Assembly (NCBI GenBank): GCA_021805565.1
Contig: JAJZFA010000013.1
Coordinates: 186,001 to 250,000, forward strand
Source: Pseudomonadota bacterium
GTDB taxonomy: Bacteria; Pseudomonadota; Alphaproteobacteria; Acetobacterales; Acetobacteraceae
Reading direction: 5' to 3'
Length of the DNA: 64,000 nt
In this document: piece after piece, positions 34,396 through 44,264 of the stretch
Layout: the number at the start of each line of letters is the position of its first letter
Position numbering within the stretch: position 1 is the stretch's first letter
Notes under the pieces: generated by a model
What the model saw: only the letters and a program-made list of their open reading frames with translations
The model's database searches: none
What the model was told of the DNA's origin: nothing
Position numbers and translations under genes: made by a program

Positions 34396-36408
34396 TCAGG
34401 CCGCTGCCGCCGTGGCCGCGATCCTGTCCATGGCCCGAACAACCCGAAGCAGTGCCGCGGGATCCTGCCGGAAAGCCACGGTCAGTCCATCGCCCGTCCT
34501 GCCGGTCGCGCGCGACGGCACGGTTTCGGTATCGCCTGGAAACAGGATCGCGATTTCCGTGCCGGCGCCGCAATCCCAGTCGCACGACAGAGAGGCGCCG
34601 CCCAGGGATATGTCGATCAGCAGCGCCCGGCACGACCCATGGATGGGGCTGGTTGCAAGGACATCCGTCCGGTTGCCGGAAACCCGCTCATACCGGCGGC
34701 GTTCGCCGCTTTGCTGGCTGGTTTGCATCGCCGCGAGGAAATAATCGACCTCCGAACGCAGCGTTTCGGAGATCGTGCTGACGTGTCCGGCGGCCGCCAG
34801 CACCGACTGGCTGGTATCGCCCGAGCGGGCGGCGGTGCGCGCGGCATCCTTCATTGCCCGCGTCGCTTCCCCGGTGGCTTGTGCGACCGATTGCACTTGG
34901 CCGGCGATTTCGCGGGTCGCGCCGATTTGGTCCTCAACGGCGGCGGCGATGGCGTTGGCCACGTCGCTGACCCGGCCGATCGCGGCGGCAACCTTGCTCA
35001 CCGCTGCCGCCGCGTTGCCCGTGGCTGCCTGTATCGCCTGCACCTGGGTGCCGATCTGGCGGGTGGCGAGGCTGGTCTGGGTCGCGAGCTGCTTGACCTC
35101 GCTGGCCACGACGGCAAAGCCCTTGCCGGCGTCGCCGGCGCGCGCGGCCTCGATCGTGGCATTCAATGCCAACAGATTCGTCTGGCCCGCGATCGAGCCG
35201 ATCAGGGTCAGCACATCGCCGATCTGCCCGGCCGCCTCGCTCAGGCCGCGCACCGTGGTGTCGGTCGCCAGGGCCTGTTCCACGGCTTCGCGGGATGCGG
35301 CGGCCGCCTGACCGGCCTGGCGGGAAATTTCGCCCGCGCTGGCGGTCAGGGCATCGGCCGCCGTCGCCGCGCGCGCCAGATTTTCCGACGACCGTTCGGC
35401 TGCGTCCGCGGTCGCGGACATTCCGGAGCGGGTATATTCGGCCGCGTCCGCCATGTCTGTCGACGCAGTCCGCATGCCGGCGCCTGACTCGACCAAACCG
35501 GACAAGACACCGGAGACAGACACGGCGAAGTCCCGCGTCAAAAGGTCCATCGAGTCCTGCTGCCTGATTTTGGCGGCGCGTTCCACGGCGGCGTCGCTTT
35601 CCGTACACTGCGCCTGAATCGCCTTTTGCCGGAGCCGCTCCACCGCGCGCCCGATATCGCCGAGTTGGTCGCCTCGTCCGGCGCAGGGTACCGTGACATC
35701 GAGTTGTCCGTCGCCGATCGTGTTGACCGCCCCGGCCAGCGCCCGCAGCGGTCGCAGGGCCGCGCGCAGCATCAGCAGCCCAATGCAGATGACGGCGCCG
35801 GTTACGATCAGGCCCGCCAGGATGCTGTGCCAAAGGATTTTATCGAGGATCGCCTGCACGGCGGCCTGCGACACGCCGACGAACAGGATACCGATCTGCC
35901 GTCCGGCCGCGTCGCGAAACGGTTCGTACACGGTGAAATATCGCACGCCCAGGATATCGTTCATGCCGCGATAGGTTTGGCCGTGGCCGATCGCGGCATC
36001 GCGCGCCGGGCCTGGCGCGAGCCTGGTGCCGGTGGCCGGTGACCCGTCCGGCCGCGGCACCGTGGTGGCCATACGGGTATCGCCGGCGAATATCGTAATA
36101 ACACCGCCGGCGATGCGGCCGGTGTCTTTGACGACCTTGTCAAGTCCGCTGGCAACCTGTCCATCGCGGGTCAGTTGGCCGTCGGCGTTCAGGCCCCAGT
36201 CGGTCCCGAGTTGCTCCACTTCGTGCCGGAGGATGCCGAGGGTCACATCGAGTTGCGCCTGCGCCGCCGCATATTCCGATTGTCCGACGATGTGCAACGT
36301 CCACGCCTGCACCACCGCGACGGCGATGACGACCGCCAGGGAGGATGCGGCCAGCAGCCGGGGGATAATGCCCGGCTGGAACCGCGCGATTTTCGAAAAC
36401 CTGTTCAT
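34396..36408 (-). CDS. Methyl-accepting chemotaxis protein with C-terminal PilZ domain
   Basis: The 670-residue receptor has an N-terminal membrane helix, a periplasmic single-Cache domain (about 36-180, with [20 protein letters not shown]), and a second membrane helix near 195. A HAMP domain with [20 protein letters not shown] comes next. The MCP signalling tip is [20 protein letters not shown]. The last 100 residues form a PilZ-like domain ([10 protein letters not shown], then [11 protein letters not shown]) that binds cyclic di-GMP in other proteins. No other chemotaxis genes are nearby. Confidence 0.92.
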   Translation of the reverse strand: MNRFSKIARFQPGIIPRLLAASSLAVVIAVAVVQAWTLHIVGQSEYAAAQAQLDVTLGILRHEVEQLGTDWGLNADGQLTRDGQVASGLDKVVKDTGRIAGGVITIFAGDTRMATTVPRPDGSPATGTRLAPGPARDAAIGHGQTYRGMNDILGVRYFTVYEPFRDAAGRQIGILFVGVSQAAVQAILDKILWHSILAGLIVTGAVICIGLLMLRAALRPLRALAGAVNTIGDGQLDVTVPCAGRGDQLGDIGRAVERLRQKAIQAQCTESDAAVERAAKIRQQDSMDLLTRDFAVSVSGVLSGLVESGAGMRTASTDMADAAEYTRSGMSATADAAERSSENLARAATAADALTASAGEISRQAGQAAAASREAVEQALATDTTVRGLSEAAGQIGDVLTLIGSIAGQTNLLALNATIEAARAGDAGKGFAVVASEVKQLATQTSLATRQIGTQVQAIQAATGNAAAAVSKVAAAIGRVSDVANAIAAAVEDQIGATREIAGQVQSVAQATGEATRAMKDAARTAARSGDTSQSVLAAAGHVSTISETLRSEVDYFLAAMQTSQQSGERRRYERVSGNRTDVLATSPIHGSCRALLIDISLGGASLSCDWDCGAGTEIAILFPGDTETVPSRATGRTGDGLTVAFRQDPAALLRVVRAMDRIAATAAAA

Positions 36409-36559
36409 GGACCGGCCGACCCGTCATTTAGGGCGACCAGACTGTCATGAATTTATGAACAAATCGTTATCGTCCAAGCACTGGGCGAAAGGCGTCGAGC
36501 AGTTCTTTCGGATACAACGGCACGCCTTAGCCGGGACCATGGATTCGCGGTCGCCGGGG

Positions 36560-37954
36560 TCACGCCGCCAGCGCCGGACGGCTGGCGCGCCAAGCAGTCG
36601 CCATTTCATAGGCATGACCGGCCTGAAACACGGTGGCCTCGGCGAACGGCTTGCCGACGATTTGCATGGCGACCGGCAATCCGCCCGCACCGTAACCGGT
36701 GCAGAGGCTTAAGGCCGGCAGACCGGTCAGATTGAACGGCATGGTAAAATTGGGCCGCTCGAACATGCCCCATTTCGGCACATCGGCTATGTTGGGCGCC
36801 TCGGCGGGCGCGGACGCGGTGATCAGGATGTCCAGGTCCGCCATCGCCGCCGCCATTTCCAGGCACAGCACCCGGCGGCGGCGCAGCGCCTGCACATAGG
36901 CGCTGGCGGGCAACAGCGCCCCGAACGCGAGCCGATCCCGCAGCAGTTCGCCGTAATCGTTGAAGCGTTCCTTCAACCAAGGTTCGTGGACCGCGTAAGC
37001 CTCGGCCGTTAAAATCACCCAGCCGGGCGCGTTGTAATCCATCATCGGCGATAGCGTTACATCGCTAACGATCGCGCCTTGGGAGCGGAAAATCTCCAGC
37101 GCGTCGTCGATGCCCTGGCGTGTAGCGGGGCTGACCGGATAGTCGGTTTCATGGAAATGCCGGATGACGCCGATGCGTAACCCCCGGATGCCGGTGCCAA
37201 GGTCGGCGGTGAAATCCGCCACCGGACGGTTGGCGCTGGCCGGATCGAACGGATCGTGGCCGGCCATCGCTTGCAGCAGCAGGGCGCAGTCCTGGACGGT
37301 CCATGCCATCGGCCCGGTATGATCCAGGGTTTGCGACAGCGGCAGCACGCCGCGCCGGCTGGACAGGCCATAGGTCGGCTTAATGCCGGCGATGCCGCAC
37401 AACGCCGAGGGTCCACGGATCGAACCGCCGGTATCGGACCCGGTTCCGCCCAGCACCAGACCCGCGGCAACGGCGGCACCGGTTCCCGACGACGACCCGG
37501 CGGTGAAACAATCCGTATTCCACGGATTACGCGCCGGAGGCCATGGCAAGTCGAACGAGGGGCCGCCGATGGCGAATTCGTGTGTCGCCAGCTTGCCCAT
37601 CATGACCGACCCGGCATCGGCCCATTTCGCCACCACAACAGAATCATGGTCCGGAACATTATGTTCCAGTAATTTCGAATGAGCCGTCGTCCGGATTCCG
37701 GCGGTATTATAAATATCTTTGTGCGCGACCGGAATGCCGTCCAGCGGGCCTTTCAGCGTTCCCGCCATCATTCGCTGTTCGGCCGCCTTCGCGTCCCGCA
37801 TAGCCCGGTCTTCGGTGACCAACAAGAAACTGTGCAGCACCGGATCGAGTTTTTTCACGCGGTCCAGGCAAGCAACGGTCAGTTCGACCGGCGATAATTG
37901 CTTCGCGGCGATTAGCGCGCCGGCCTCGGCAATGGTCGGGAATGGGATATTCAT
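36560..37954 (-). CDS. Amidase-signature hydrolase (AtzE/GatA-like)
   Basis: The 464-residue enzyme has the amidase Ser-cisSer-Lys triad: Lys in IPVAHKD (about residue 82), cis-Ser and nucleophile in AGSSSGTGAAVAAG and GSDTGGSIR. It starts in an ATGA overlap with a small AtzG-like gene, as do AtzE-type amidases that need an AtzG partner. Substrate is unknown; AtzE hydrolyses 1-carboxybiuret, but related amidases act on many amides. Confidence 0.88.
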   Translation of the reverse strand: MNIPFPTIAEAGALIAAKQLSPVELTVACLDRVKKLDPVLHSFLLVTEDRAMRDAKAAEQRMMAGTLKGPLDGIPVAHKDIYNTAGIRTTAHSKLLEHNVPDHDSVVVAKWADAGSVMMGKLATHEFAIGGPSFDLPWPPARNPWNTDCFTAGSSSGTGAAVAAGLVLGGTGSDTGGSIRGPSALCGIAGIKPTYGLSSRRGVLPLSQTLDHTGPMAWTVQDCALLLQAMAGHDPFDPASANRPVADFTADLGTGIRGLRIGVIRHFHETDYPVSPATRQGIDDALEIFRSQGAIVSDVTLSPMMDYNAPGWVILTAEAYAVHEPWLKERFNDYGELLRDRLAFGALLPASAYVQALRRRRVLCLEMAAAMADLDILITASAPAEAPNIADVPKWGMFERPNFTMPFNLTGLPALSLCTGYGAGGLPVAMQIVGKPFAEATVFQAGHAYEMATAWRASRPALAA

Positions 37955-38127
37955 TTCACCTCCGGCGCGAACATGACCGCCGGTTCGGCTTCGCGTGGCA
38001 TCGGCGGCGTCGCGCGCGCGACCATTGCCTGAAACAGCGGATAGGCCGCGAAAAGAACCGATTTTTGCTCGTGCGAGAGCGTCAGCCCCGTCCGGTCCAT
38101 GATGATACTGAATTCGTCCTTGCCCAT
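37951..38127 (-). CDS. AtzG-like small subunit (DUF4089)
   Basis: This 58-residue protein (ATG 38127, TGA 37951-37953) fits the AtzG-like/DUF4089 family: short helical protein with SHEQKSVLFAAYPLFQAMVA and a final EPAVMFAPE. AtzG forms an AtzE2-AtzG2 complex in cyanuric acid degradation. The stop overlaps the amidase start (ATGA). AGGGGCAC lies upstream of the start. Confidence 0.65.
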   Translation of the reverse strand: MGKDEFSIIMDRTGLTLSHEQKSVLFAAYPLFQAMVARATPPMPREAEPAVMFAPEVK

Positions 38128-38160
38128 TATGTGCCCCTGTGCCCGGTCTTGGTTATGTCG

Positions 38161-38757
38161 CTACGCGGCGACGACATCGTTGACCCGCGCGCAGCGGGCC
38201 ATGGCGCCGGCTTCCGTCGTGACGACCGGAATATCGCCTTGCCGGCACGCATCGGCCGCGTACCGGCATCGTGGCGCGAAGGCACATCCCGGCGGCAGGT
38301 CCGCCAAATTTGGCGGACTGCCCGGTATGGTTTCCAACGCACGTCCTCGCATCCCGCCATTTACGGTAGAAGACAGCAACCCCCGCGTATAGGGGTGCAT
38401 CGGATTGCGCATGACCTGCCGGACTGTGCCCATTTCGATAAAGCGTCCGGCGTACATCACCGCGATCCGGTTCGAGAATTCCGCCGCCACCCCGGCATCG
38501 TGCCTAACGAATGGCCGCAGCCCTTGTGTTGCACGATCGTTTCGGCGATTTGTTGGCTGATCGTATAGAACGGATCGGGCGCGGCCATCGGTTCCTGGAA
38601 AATCATCGAAACCGGCCCGTCGCGCAGCTTGGCCAGCGCCGCGGCCGATTTCCTGGCCGTTCAGCCATACCTTGCCGGACACCCCGGCGTAGGCCGGCAA
38701 CAGCCCCGTCAGCGCCTTGAGGCTGACGCTTTTGCCCGACCCGGATTTACCCAGAAT
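38161..38757 (-). pseudogene. Decayed oligopeptide ABC transporter ATPase (OppD/DppD-like)
   Basis: The Walker A (GKSGSGKS) and the C-terminal oligopeptide-transporter ATPase domain (MYAGRFIEMG to the Cys-rich CAFAPRCRYAADAC) are recognisable. The middle is broken. The segment with MIFQEPMAAPDPFYTISQQI is in a different frame from the flanks, and the signature LSGG and Walker B regions are missing. The N-terminus before Walker A is also lost, close to tRNA-Thr. This is the remnant of a peptide or amide importer that may once have served the amidase. Confidence 0.8.
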
Positions 38758-38840
38758 GGTTAGTGTCTCGCTGTCATGGCTTGAACCGTCGTTCGGACGC
38801 GGTTTGCCGCCCACCGCCTGGAACGCGGCGACGGCAAGGC

Positions 38841-38915
<75 letters not shown>

Positions 38916-39055
38916 GCCGGGGTATCGGGTGGTGGGTGTCCTAGCGGGTTGATTCGGTCCATGCAACCCTGAAACGCCGCGTGTTAGCACGGCGCGGAAC
39001 GGTCTCCGTTTTGGGCTGTGCCCGATGGGGGGATGGCGGGCCGGTGTTCGCAGCG

Positions 39056-39072
39056 CTGTTCCGAAGTGGCGG
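39056..39072 (+). repeat. Direct repeat, left copy (candidate att site)
   Basis: CTGTTCCGAAGTGGCGG is identical to 44869-44885, 5.8 kb away. Adding 10 bp on the left gives an imperfect 27-bp match (GTTCGC shared, three mismatches). Confidence 0.65.
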
Positions 39073-39142
39073 GCTATGGCCGATAGCGATGATCGCTCCG
39101 TTTACGCCATAGGCCTTTGATCCACCGACGCAGTGGTGCCAG

Positions 39143-41803
39143 TTACCCGCCAATCTTATCCTGTAGCTGCCCGCGCATGTCTCGGTCGCCAAGCTGCTTC
39201 TCGATCATCCCGAACAGGCCCATGCCGCTGCTGTTCCGCTCCCACAGACGGCCGATGGCTCGCTTCTCGTTCGTGTCGTCCACGCCGCCGCCCGCCAGAA
39301 GCGCGCCCTTGTATTCGATGACCATCATGCGGTCGTCATTCAGCCGCGCCACGAAGTCGGGATAGAACTTGCCGGCGGCGGTCGGCAGCCAGAACGACTC
39401 GGTATTCTTCGCCACATTCCGCAGCCAAAATTTTACTTCGGGCAGGCTGTCGATGGCCTGAGCGCATTGAAATTCCTCGCCGTCCTCGACGCCATCGAAC
39501 GCGGGCAAGCCATCCGCCCCCAGGAAGTGCTTGCGGGGCTTCCATCGCCCGCCGCGCTGCTTTTTCACGTCCCGGTACATGCCATCGCGAAACTGGAAGC
39601 CGTTCTCGAACGACACTTGAACCCGGGCATCCGGCGCGAAGAGGTAGCGCTGATAGGCGGCCTGCTGTTCGGCCAGCCGCGCCGAGACGAGACGTTCCCG
39701 TAGCTTGCGGGCAAGAATGAACTTGGTCCGCATCAGCGCCGCGATATGGATTTTGCGCGGCCCGATCAGATGGCCGATGGCGTCCGTCAGCCATTTCAGC
39801 AGGTCGGATGGATTGATATCCGGCTGGCGTAACTGGCGGTCCAGCCATAGTACCAAGCTTTGCGGCGACCATCCGTCCACATCGACATCGAGTGCCAGTT
39901 GCTCATTTTCGCTGGCGAACTGGTAGGCGACCCGGCCGCCGTCAACGTCGATTTCAAAGCTGCGTGCCGTCTCGCGGATGGCGAATGCAGCCTCATCCAG
40001 CCGCACCGGGTGGGACGCAAGCGACCAGTCATGGAACTCCATAAAAATGTCGGAATCGGCGAACTCGAAGCTACCCTGAATCTCCGTCATCAGCCGCGGC
40101 ACACCGAAACTCTCGCCATGCTCGGCAGGGGTAAGTCGATCCTCGATTTCGAAGCGGTATCTCCGCACTGCCTCGACGAAACCCGCACGGGCAGGGGCTG
40201 GCATAGCGGCGGCAAGCGTCGCTTCCAGCCGGGGTGCCACCCGGCCGGTCACCGCGATGTCGACCGTGCCGCCTCCCCCGGCGACAACAGATACACCCTC
40301 GCTCGTCCCGGCCGAAATCAGAGCGGCGGTCGCATCCGGCGTCGCCCCGACGCTGTAATGGAACACCGGCGCAGCTCGCTCGCGCGGTGCGAACAGGCCG
40401 GTATCGTCCAGATGGCCTTGAGCCGGCTCGATGACGTCCTTGGCTTCCTGCTCGTCGAAGCCCATGGCCACCAGCTTATCGGCGAGCGCCGACGCGGCGG
40501 CGCCGAACGACGGTTCGGAGACATGCGCGAACGCCCGGTTCAGCGCGTCCGTCTTACGGCGTTGCGCGTAGGGCATGCGGAGCACCCGACCGAGCAACTG
40601 CTCCACGTCGGTGGCGCTTTGAATGCGCGAGACCGAACAGAACACATAGGCGAAGGAGCAATCCCAGCCCTCCTTCAGCGCCTCGATGGTGACGATGTAT
40701 TCGATGCGGCACTTCGGATCGAACAGGTCGATGCCGTCCAACTCGCGCTGGTTGCCGGTGGCGATGGCGATCCGTTCTTCCGGGATCTGTTCCACGTCCA
40801 TCAGGTGCTTCTTCAGCACCTCGGTCGTGACCTCCTGATTGCGGGGTTGAGCCTGGAACAGGACGAGGGGGCGAATGTAATCCGCCTCCCCCTTGGCCGC
40901 TTCCGCCAATGCCGCGCGGCTGGCGATCGCGCCGTTCACCGCCGTTTGCCAGCTATCGTGTTCGGCCAGGACGATCGGCAGCTTGATCATCTCCGCCGCT
41001 TTTAGTTCCTGTGCGGTAACACTGTGCAGAATGTTGGAGTTGAAACGCGGTGTCGCGGTGAACTCCACAATGGCGCAGGGATTGACGCGCCCCTGCATGT
41101 CGCGCGTCAGGCCTGTGACAGCATTATGGGCCTCATCCACGATCATCAGCGGCCGATGGACGTGCAGCAGATTGGCGAAGGAAAAGCGGGGGTTGCCTGT
41201 CGCGTCAGGGTCGCCGTTGACCTGCTCCAGCCCGGCCATGGTCTTCGGCACCGTGCTGAAATGTGGCTCCATGTTCTCGTTGTGCGCATAGGCCTTGCGG
41301 CCTTCGGTGTTGTTCACCCGCAGCGTCTGGATCGTGCCGACGACGATGCACGCGTTGTCCCGGATATCGTGTGGCCGGATCGTCGTGAAGTCGGCGATGT
41401 CGAACACCCGCACCCGGCCCTCGAACTGCGCATCGAGCGCCTGACGGTAGGGATGGCGCGTATTGCGCAGAGCCTCCACCGTTTGCAGCCTGATGGTGTT
41501 CGACGGCACCAGCCACAGAACAAGCGGATAATCCTTCTCCACCCAGGCGTCGCGCGCCACGCCGATGGCGTGCGCGGCCAGGATGGTCTTGCCGCCGCCG
41601 GTTGGCAACCGCAGACAGACATAGGGCGCGCCGGGCAGTCCATCGAGCGGCGTATAGTCCGTCCGGTAGCGCCCTAGCCGCCTGGCCTGCTCTGGCGTCC
41701 TGGTGACAGTATCGTAGGCGTTCTTCGGGCCGGCGACCCGCGCCTCTTCCAGAAAGCGGCGCAGAATGTCGAGCGTATCGGTCTGATACTGTTTGAGCTT
41801 CAT
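39143..41803 (-). CDS. Type III restriction enzyme Res-like helicase-nuclease
   Basis: The 886-residue protein has a superfamily 2 helicase core: Walker A LPTGGGKT (about residue 68), DEAH box IVDEAHN and motif III-like TATPRF. A C-terminal PD-(D/E)xK nuclease-like motif, YPDFVARL then VIEYKG (about 820-845), follows. It lies 9 bp downstream of a beta-class Mod methyltransferase, the standard type III arrangement. It would cut DNA with unmodified inverted sites after ATP-dependent sliding. Confidence 0.87.
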   Translation of the reverse strand: MKLKQYQTDTLDILRRFLEEARVAGPKNAYDTVTRTPEQARRLGRYRTDYTPLDGLPGAPYVCLRLPTGGGKTILAAHAIGVARDAWVEKDYPLVLWLVPSNTIRLQTVEALRNTRHPYRQALDAQFEGRVRVFDIADFTTIRPHDIRDNACIVVGTIQTLRVNNTEGRKAYAHNENMEPHFSTVPKTMAGLEQVNGDPDATGNPRFSFANLLHVHRPLMIVDEAHNAVTGLTRDMQGRVNPCAIVEFTATPRFNSNILHSVTAQELKAAEMIKLPIVLAEHDSWQTAVNGAIASRAALAEAAKGEADYIRPLVLFQAQPRNQEVTTEVLKKHLMDVEQIPEERIAIATGNQRELDGIDLFDPKCRIEYIVTIEALKEGWDCSFAYVFCSVSRIQSATDVEQLLGRVLRMPYAQRRKTDALNRAFAHVSEPSFGAAASALADKLVAMGFDEQEAKDVIEPAQGHLDDTGLFAPRERAAPVFHYSVGATPDATAALISAGTSEGVSVVAGGGGTVDIAVTGRVAPRLEATLAAAMPAPARAGFVEAVRRYRFEIEDRLTPAEHGESFGVPRLMTEIQGSFEFADSDIFMEFHDWSLASHPVRLDEAAFAIRETARSFEIDVDGGRVAYQFASENEQLALDVDVDGWSPQSLVLWLDRQLRQPDINPSDLLKWLTDAIGHLIGPRKIHIAALMRTKFILARKLRERLVSARLAEQQAAYQRYLFAPDARVQVSFENGFQFRDGMYRDVKKQRGGRWKPRKHFLGADGLPAFDGVEDGEEFQCAQAIDSLPEVKFWLRNVAKNTESFWLPTAAGKFYPDFVARLNDDRMMVIEYKGALLAGGGVDDTNEKRAIGRLWERNSSGMGLFGMIEKQLGDRDMRGQLQDKIGG

Positions 41804-41812
41804 GACCGTTCC

Positions 41813-43354
41813 TCAGCGCCTTGCTTTGACGTCGTAAGGGGTCTGTTTGAACGTCACGGCCGCGCGGTTCAGGGTGGGCGCGGCGATGCGGGATTGTTCG
41901 CCATAAACGGTGACTGGCCCCGCGAACGCGGCATCGGCCTTGGCGATGGCGGCGCGGATCAAGGCGAGCGTCGCGCGCGTCAGCACATTGCCCCCCGCCG
42001 GCCGCTTGTCGCCGAGGATACCGTTGTAGAGCAGCGCGAATGCCCGGCCCTCGCGAATGCCAAGGAATGGCGTAAGCTGCGTTGCCGACCAGGGCGTCGC
42101 CGTCTCGCTGAACCAGATATGTGCGGCCAGCACCGGGAAGGCGATATCGCGGCGGATGCGGCCTTCTTCGTCGAACACCGGCGGACCGAGGCGATAGAAG
42201 CGAAATCCGCCGCCGCCCTTCCAGCCAACGCTTTCCGAGATGCCGCCTTGTTCGCCGTCGATGACCTTCATCAGGCGCGGCACGCAGTGGGTGACGGCGT
42301 GTTCGCCCATTTCGATGCCGATATAGCGACGGCCCATCTTGTGCGCCACCGCCGCCGTGGTGCCGGAACCAAGAAAGGAGTCGAGAACGAGATCGCTGGG
42401 GCTGGTCGCAATGTGAAGGATGCGATGGATTAGGCGTTCCGGCTTGGGTGTTGCAAAAATATCATCGCCAAACAGACGCACAATTTCTTTCTTTGCATCT
42501 TGCGTATGCCCCACCTCGGAATAATCCCAAAATGTTTGAGGTGTTCGACCCGCTTTTACCTCGCTCAGGAAACGCTTCAATTGCGGAATTGCGCTCTGAT
42601 TTTTACCCCACCAAATTCGATTGTCCCGGTCAAGTTCAGCCATTTTTTCCGCGCTTGTTGACCAATATCGACCTTTCGGAGGTCCATCGATCACCCGTCC
42701 AGATGGAGTCGTTACCGGGTAAATCCCCGAGCTATACGGGTTGCGGGCTGAGAGGTCACTTGTTTTCCAAATGCCGCGCTTATCAATATCCGGGTTTTTG
42801 TACGCTGAATCTTGCTCCACTGTCCTCGGCAGAAGATTTGGGGACCAGACGGCGGCATTTCGCGCATATATCGTAATATAATCATGATCTTCTGATAGAT
42901 GCTTCGCGCTAGATTTTGGCGAATAATTCTTCCGCCAAATTACATTCGTAATGAAGTTATTTCTGCCAAATATTTCATCCATAATGACCTTGAGATAGTG
43001 CCCCTCGTTGTCGTCGATCGATACGTAAATAGAGCCATCTTCGGCCAGCAGTTCACGCAGCAATTCCAGCCTTGGCCACATCAAGGCCAACCATTGCGAA
43101 TGCTCAAGATTGTCGTCGTAATGTTCAAAGGCTGAGCGGGTGTTATAAGGTGGGTCGATATAGATGCACTTCACCTGCCCCGCATAAAACGGCAGCAGCG
43201 CCTTGAGCGCATCGAGATTGTCGCCCTGGATCAACATATTTCCCGCCGCCGGATCGCCTGCCGACAGCGCAGGGGCTTCCTCCAGCAAGCGGTATGGCAC
43301 GCGCTGCGCGGCCCGGATATCGTCGTCTCGGGTAAGCCAATCCAGGACGGGCAT
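41813..43354 (-). CDS. Type III DNA N6-adenine/N4-cytosine methyltransferase Mod
   Basis: The 513-residue protein has motif IV DPPYNT (about residue 67) before motif I LDSFLGSGTT (about 325), the beta-class order used by type III Mod proteins. The target-recognition domain lies between, and its DNA (about 42440-42960) is visibly less GC-rich than the conserved parts. It pairs with Res downstream and starts directly after the Phd-like gene with no gap. Confidence 0.92.
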   Translation of the reverse strand: MPVLDWLTRDDDIRAAQRVPYRLLEEAPALSAGDPAAGNMLIQGDNLDALKALLPFYAGQVKCIYIDPPYNTRSAFEHYDDNLEHSQWLALMWPRLELLRELLAEDGSIYVSIDDNEGHYLKVIMDEIFGRNNFITNVIWRKNYSPKSSAKHLSEDHDYITIYARNAAVWSPNLLPRTVEQDSAYKNPDIDKRGIWKTSDLSARNPYSSGIYPVTTPSGRVIDGPPKGRYWSTSAEKMAELDRDNRIWWGKNQSAIPQLKRFLSEVKAGRTPQTFWDYSEVGHTQDAKKEIVRLFGDDIFATPKPERLIHRILHIATSPSDLVLDSFLGSGTTAAVAHKMGRRYIGIEMGEHAVTHCVPRLMKVIDGEQGGISESVGWKGGGGFRFYRLGPPVFDEEGRIRRDIAFPVLAAHIWFSETATPWSATQLTPFLGIREGRAFALLYNGILGDKRPAGGNVLTRATLALIRAAIAKADAAFAGPVTVYGEQSRIAAPTLNRAAVTFKQTPYDVKARR

Positions 43355-43558
43355 TCAACTCTTCTTCTCGTTCCGCGCCGTCCGCCGATCCGCCATGGGC
43401 TTGCCGGACAACCGCTCATAATTTTTCACCGAGATGCCCACCACGACGCCCCGCCCGTGCTTTTCGATCGGCACCGGCTCCGCACGCGCGGTGTCGATCA
43501 TCAGTCCAAAGGCGTTCTTCGCCGCGCGTGCCGACATGGCTTTCATGACCAGGGCCAT
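43355..43558 (-). CDS. Phd/YefM-type antitoxin-like protein
   Basis: The 67-residue protein has the Phd/YefM N-terminal DNA-binding pattern (KAMSARAAKNAFGLMIDTAR, then PVPIEKHGRGVVVGIS) and a short basic tail. No Doc, YoeB or other toxin gene is next to it. Its stop codon abuts the ATG of mod, so it is the first gene of the phd-mod-res operon. It may be an orphan antitoxin or a transcriptional regulator of the restriction system. Confidence 0.78.
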   Translation of the reverse strand: MALVMKAMSARAAKNAFGLMIDTARAEPVPIEKHGRGVVVGISVKNYERLSGKPMADRRTARNEKKS

Positions 43559-43561
43559 CGC

Positions 43562-44010
43562 ATATAGAATTTTTCAGCGTCTAAACGACTGGAGAGCGCT
43601 TGTTTTTGGGATATGTGACCGACTCTGGCCGACCAGAATGACTGAAGGACCGCAAAGTTGGCGATAGAGTTCCATATGCGATAGCCCTGCTTTCATGACC
43701 GATTCCCGTAGCGATCCATTCGCCATTTAGGGCAGAATGAGTCTTTTTGGCAACGGCGACGTTGGGCTTCGATCCGGGACTATGGGCGTGTTCCAGGGTC
43801 GAAATCAGATCCGAATAAGAGAGGGAGATACAGGCCGCGAGGTGCGGCTTGGAGCGATCGTCATTTTTCATTACTTTATGAACTATTTTTCGATATTCGA
43901 GAAATGACCCCCACCTCATTGGTCCGGAAAGGGCCGGAAAGGGGGGCTAGTTCGTCCCCTGGTAACGATACGCGGTGAAAGGATTGGCGAAGTCCGGCAG
44001 TTCATGGTAG
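43562..44010. other. Stretch without a convincing gene
   Basis: About 450 bp between the Phd-like gene and the mazE operator. One minus-strand frame (43581-43919, 112 codons) is open but matches no family and has mixed codon use. The base composition is lower in GC than average. This may be decayed coding sequence. Confidence 0.4.
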
Positions 44011-44022
44011 GTTACATGTAAC
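44011..44022. promoter_or_regulatory. Palindrome GTTACATGTAAC, candidate autoregulatory operator
   Basis: A perfect 12-bp palindrome lies 17 bp before the antitoxin ATG at 44040, where a MazE-type antitoxin would be expected to bind for autoregulation. Confidence 0.5.
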
Positions 44023-44039
44023 TTCATCGGAGACTTGTC

Positions 44040-44264
44040 ATGGCCTCGGCATCAAACGCCAAGCCCTCGCGCATCAAGGTGCGGGAACATCGCAACCGGC
44101 TGCGCGCTCAGGGTCTGCGCCCGATCCAGATTTGGGTGCCGGACGTGCGCTCCCCCACCTTCCGTTCCGAAGCGCATCGTCAGTCAGTCGTCATCGCCGC
44201 CAGCGCTCATGCGGTAAACGATCAGGCGTTCATCGACGCCGTCGCGGACTGGGGCGATGAGTGA
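44040..44264 (+). CDS. MazE-type antitoxin (DUF3018)
   Basis: The 74-residue protein matches the DUF3018 antitoxin family: KVREHRNRLRAQGLRPIQIW, then VPDVRSP near residue 35, and an acidic C-terminal toxin-binding end (FIDAVADWGDE). It overlaps the toxin gene by four bases (ATGA). CGGAGA is the ribosome site. Confidence 0.9.
   Translation: MASASNAKPSRIKVREHRNRLRAQGLRPIQIWVPDVRSPTFRSEAHRQSVVIAASAHAVNDQAFIDAVADWGDE

Noticed and set aside
43581-43919. A 112-codon open frame upstream of the Phd-like gene
   Set aside because: No family resemblance and no good start context; kept only as a note on the region.
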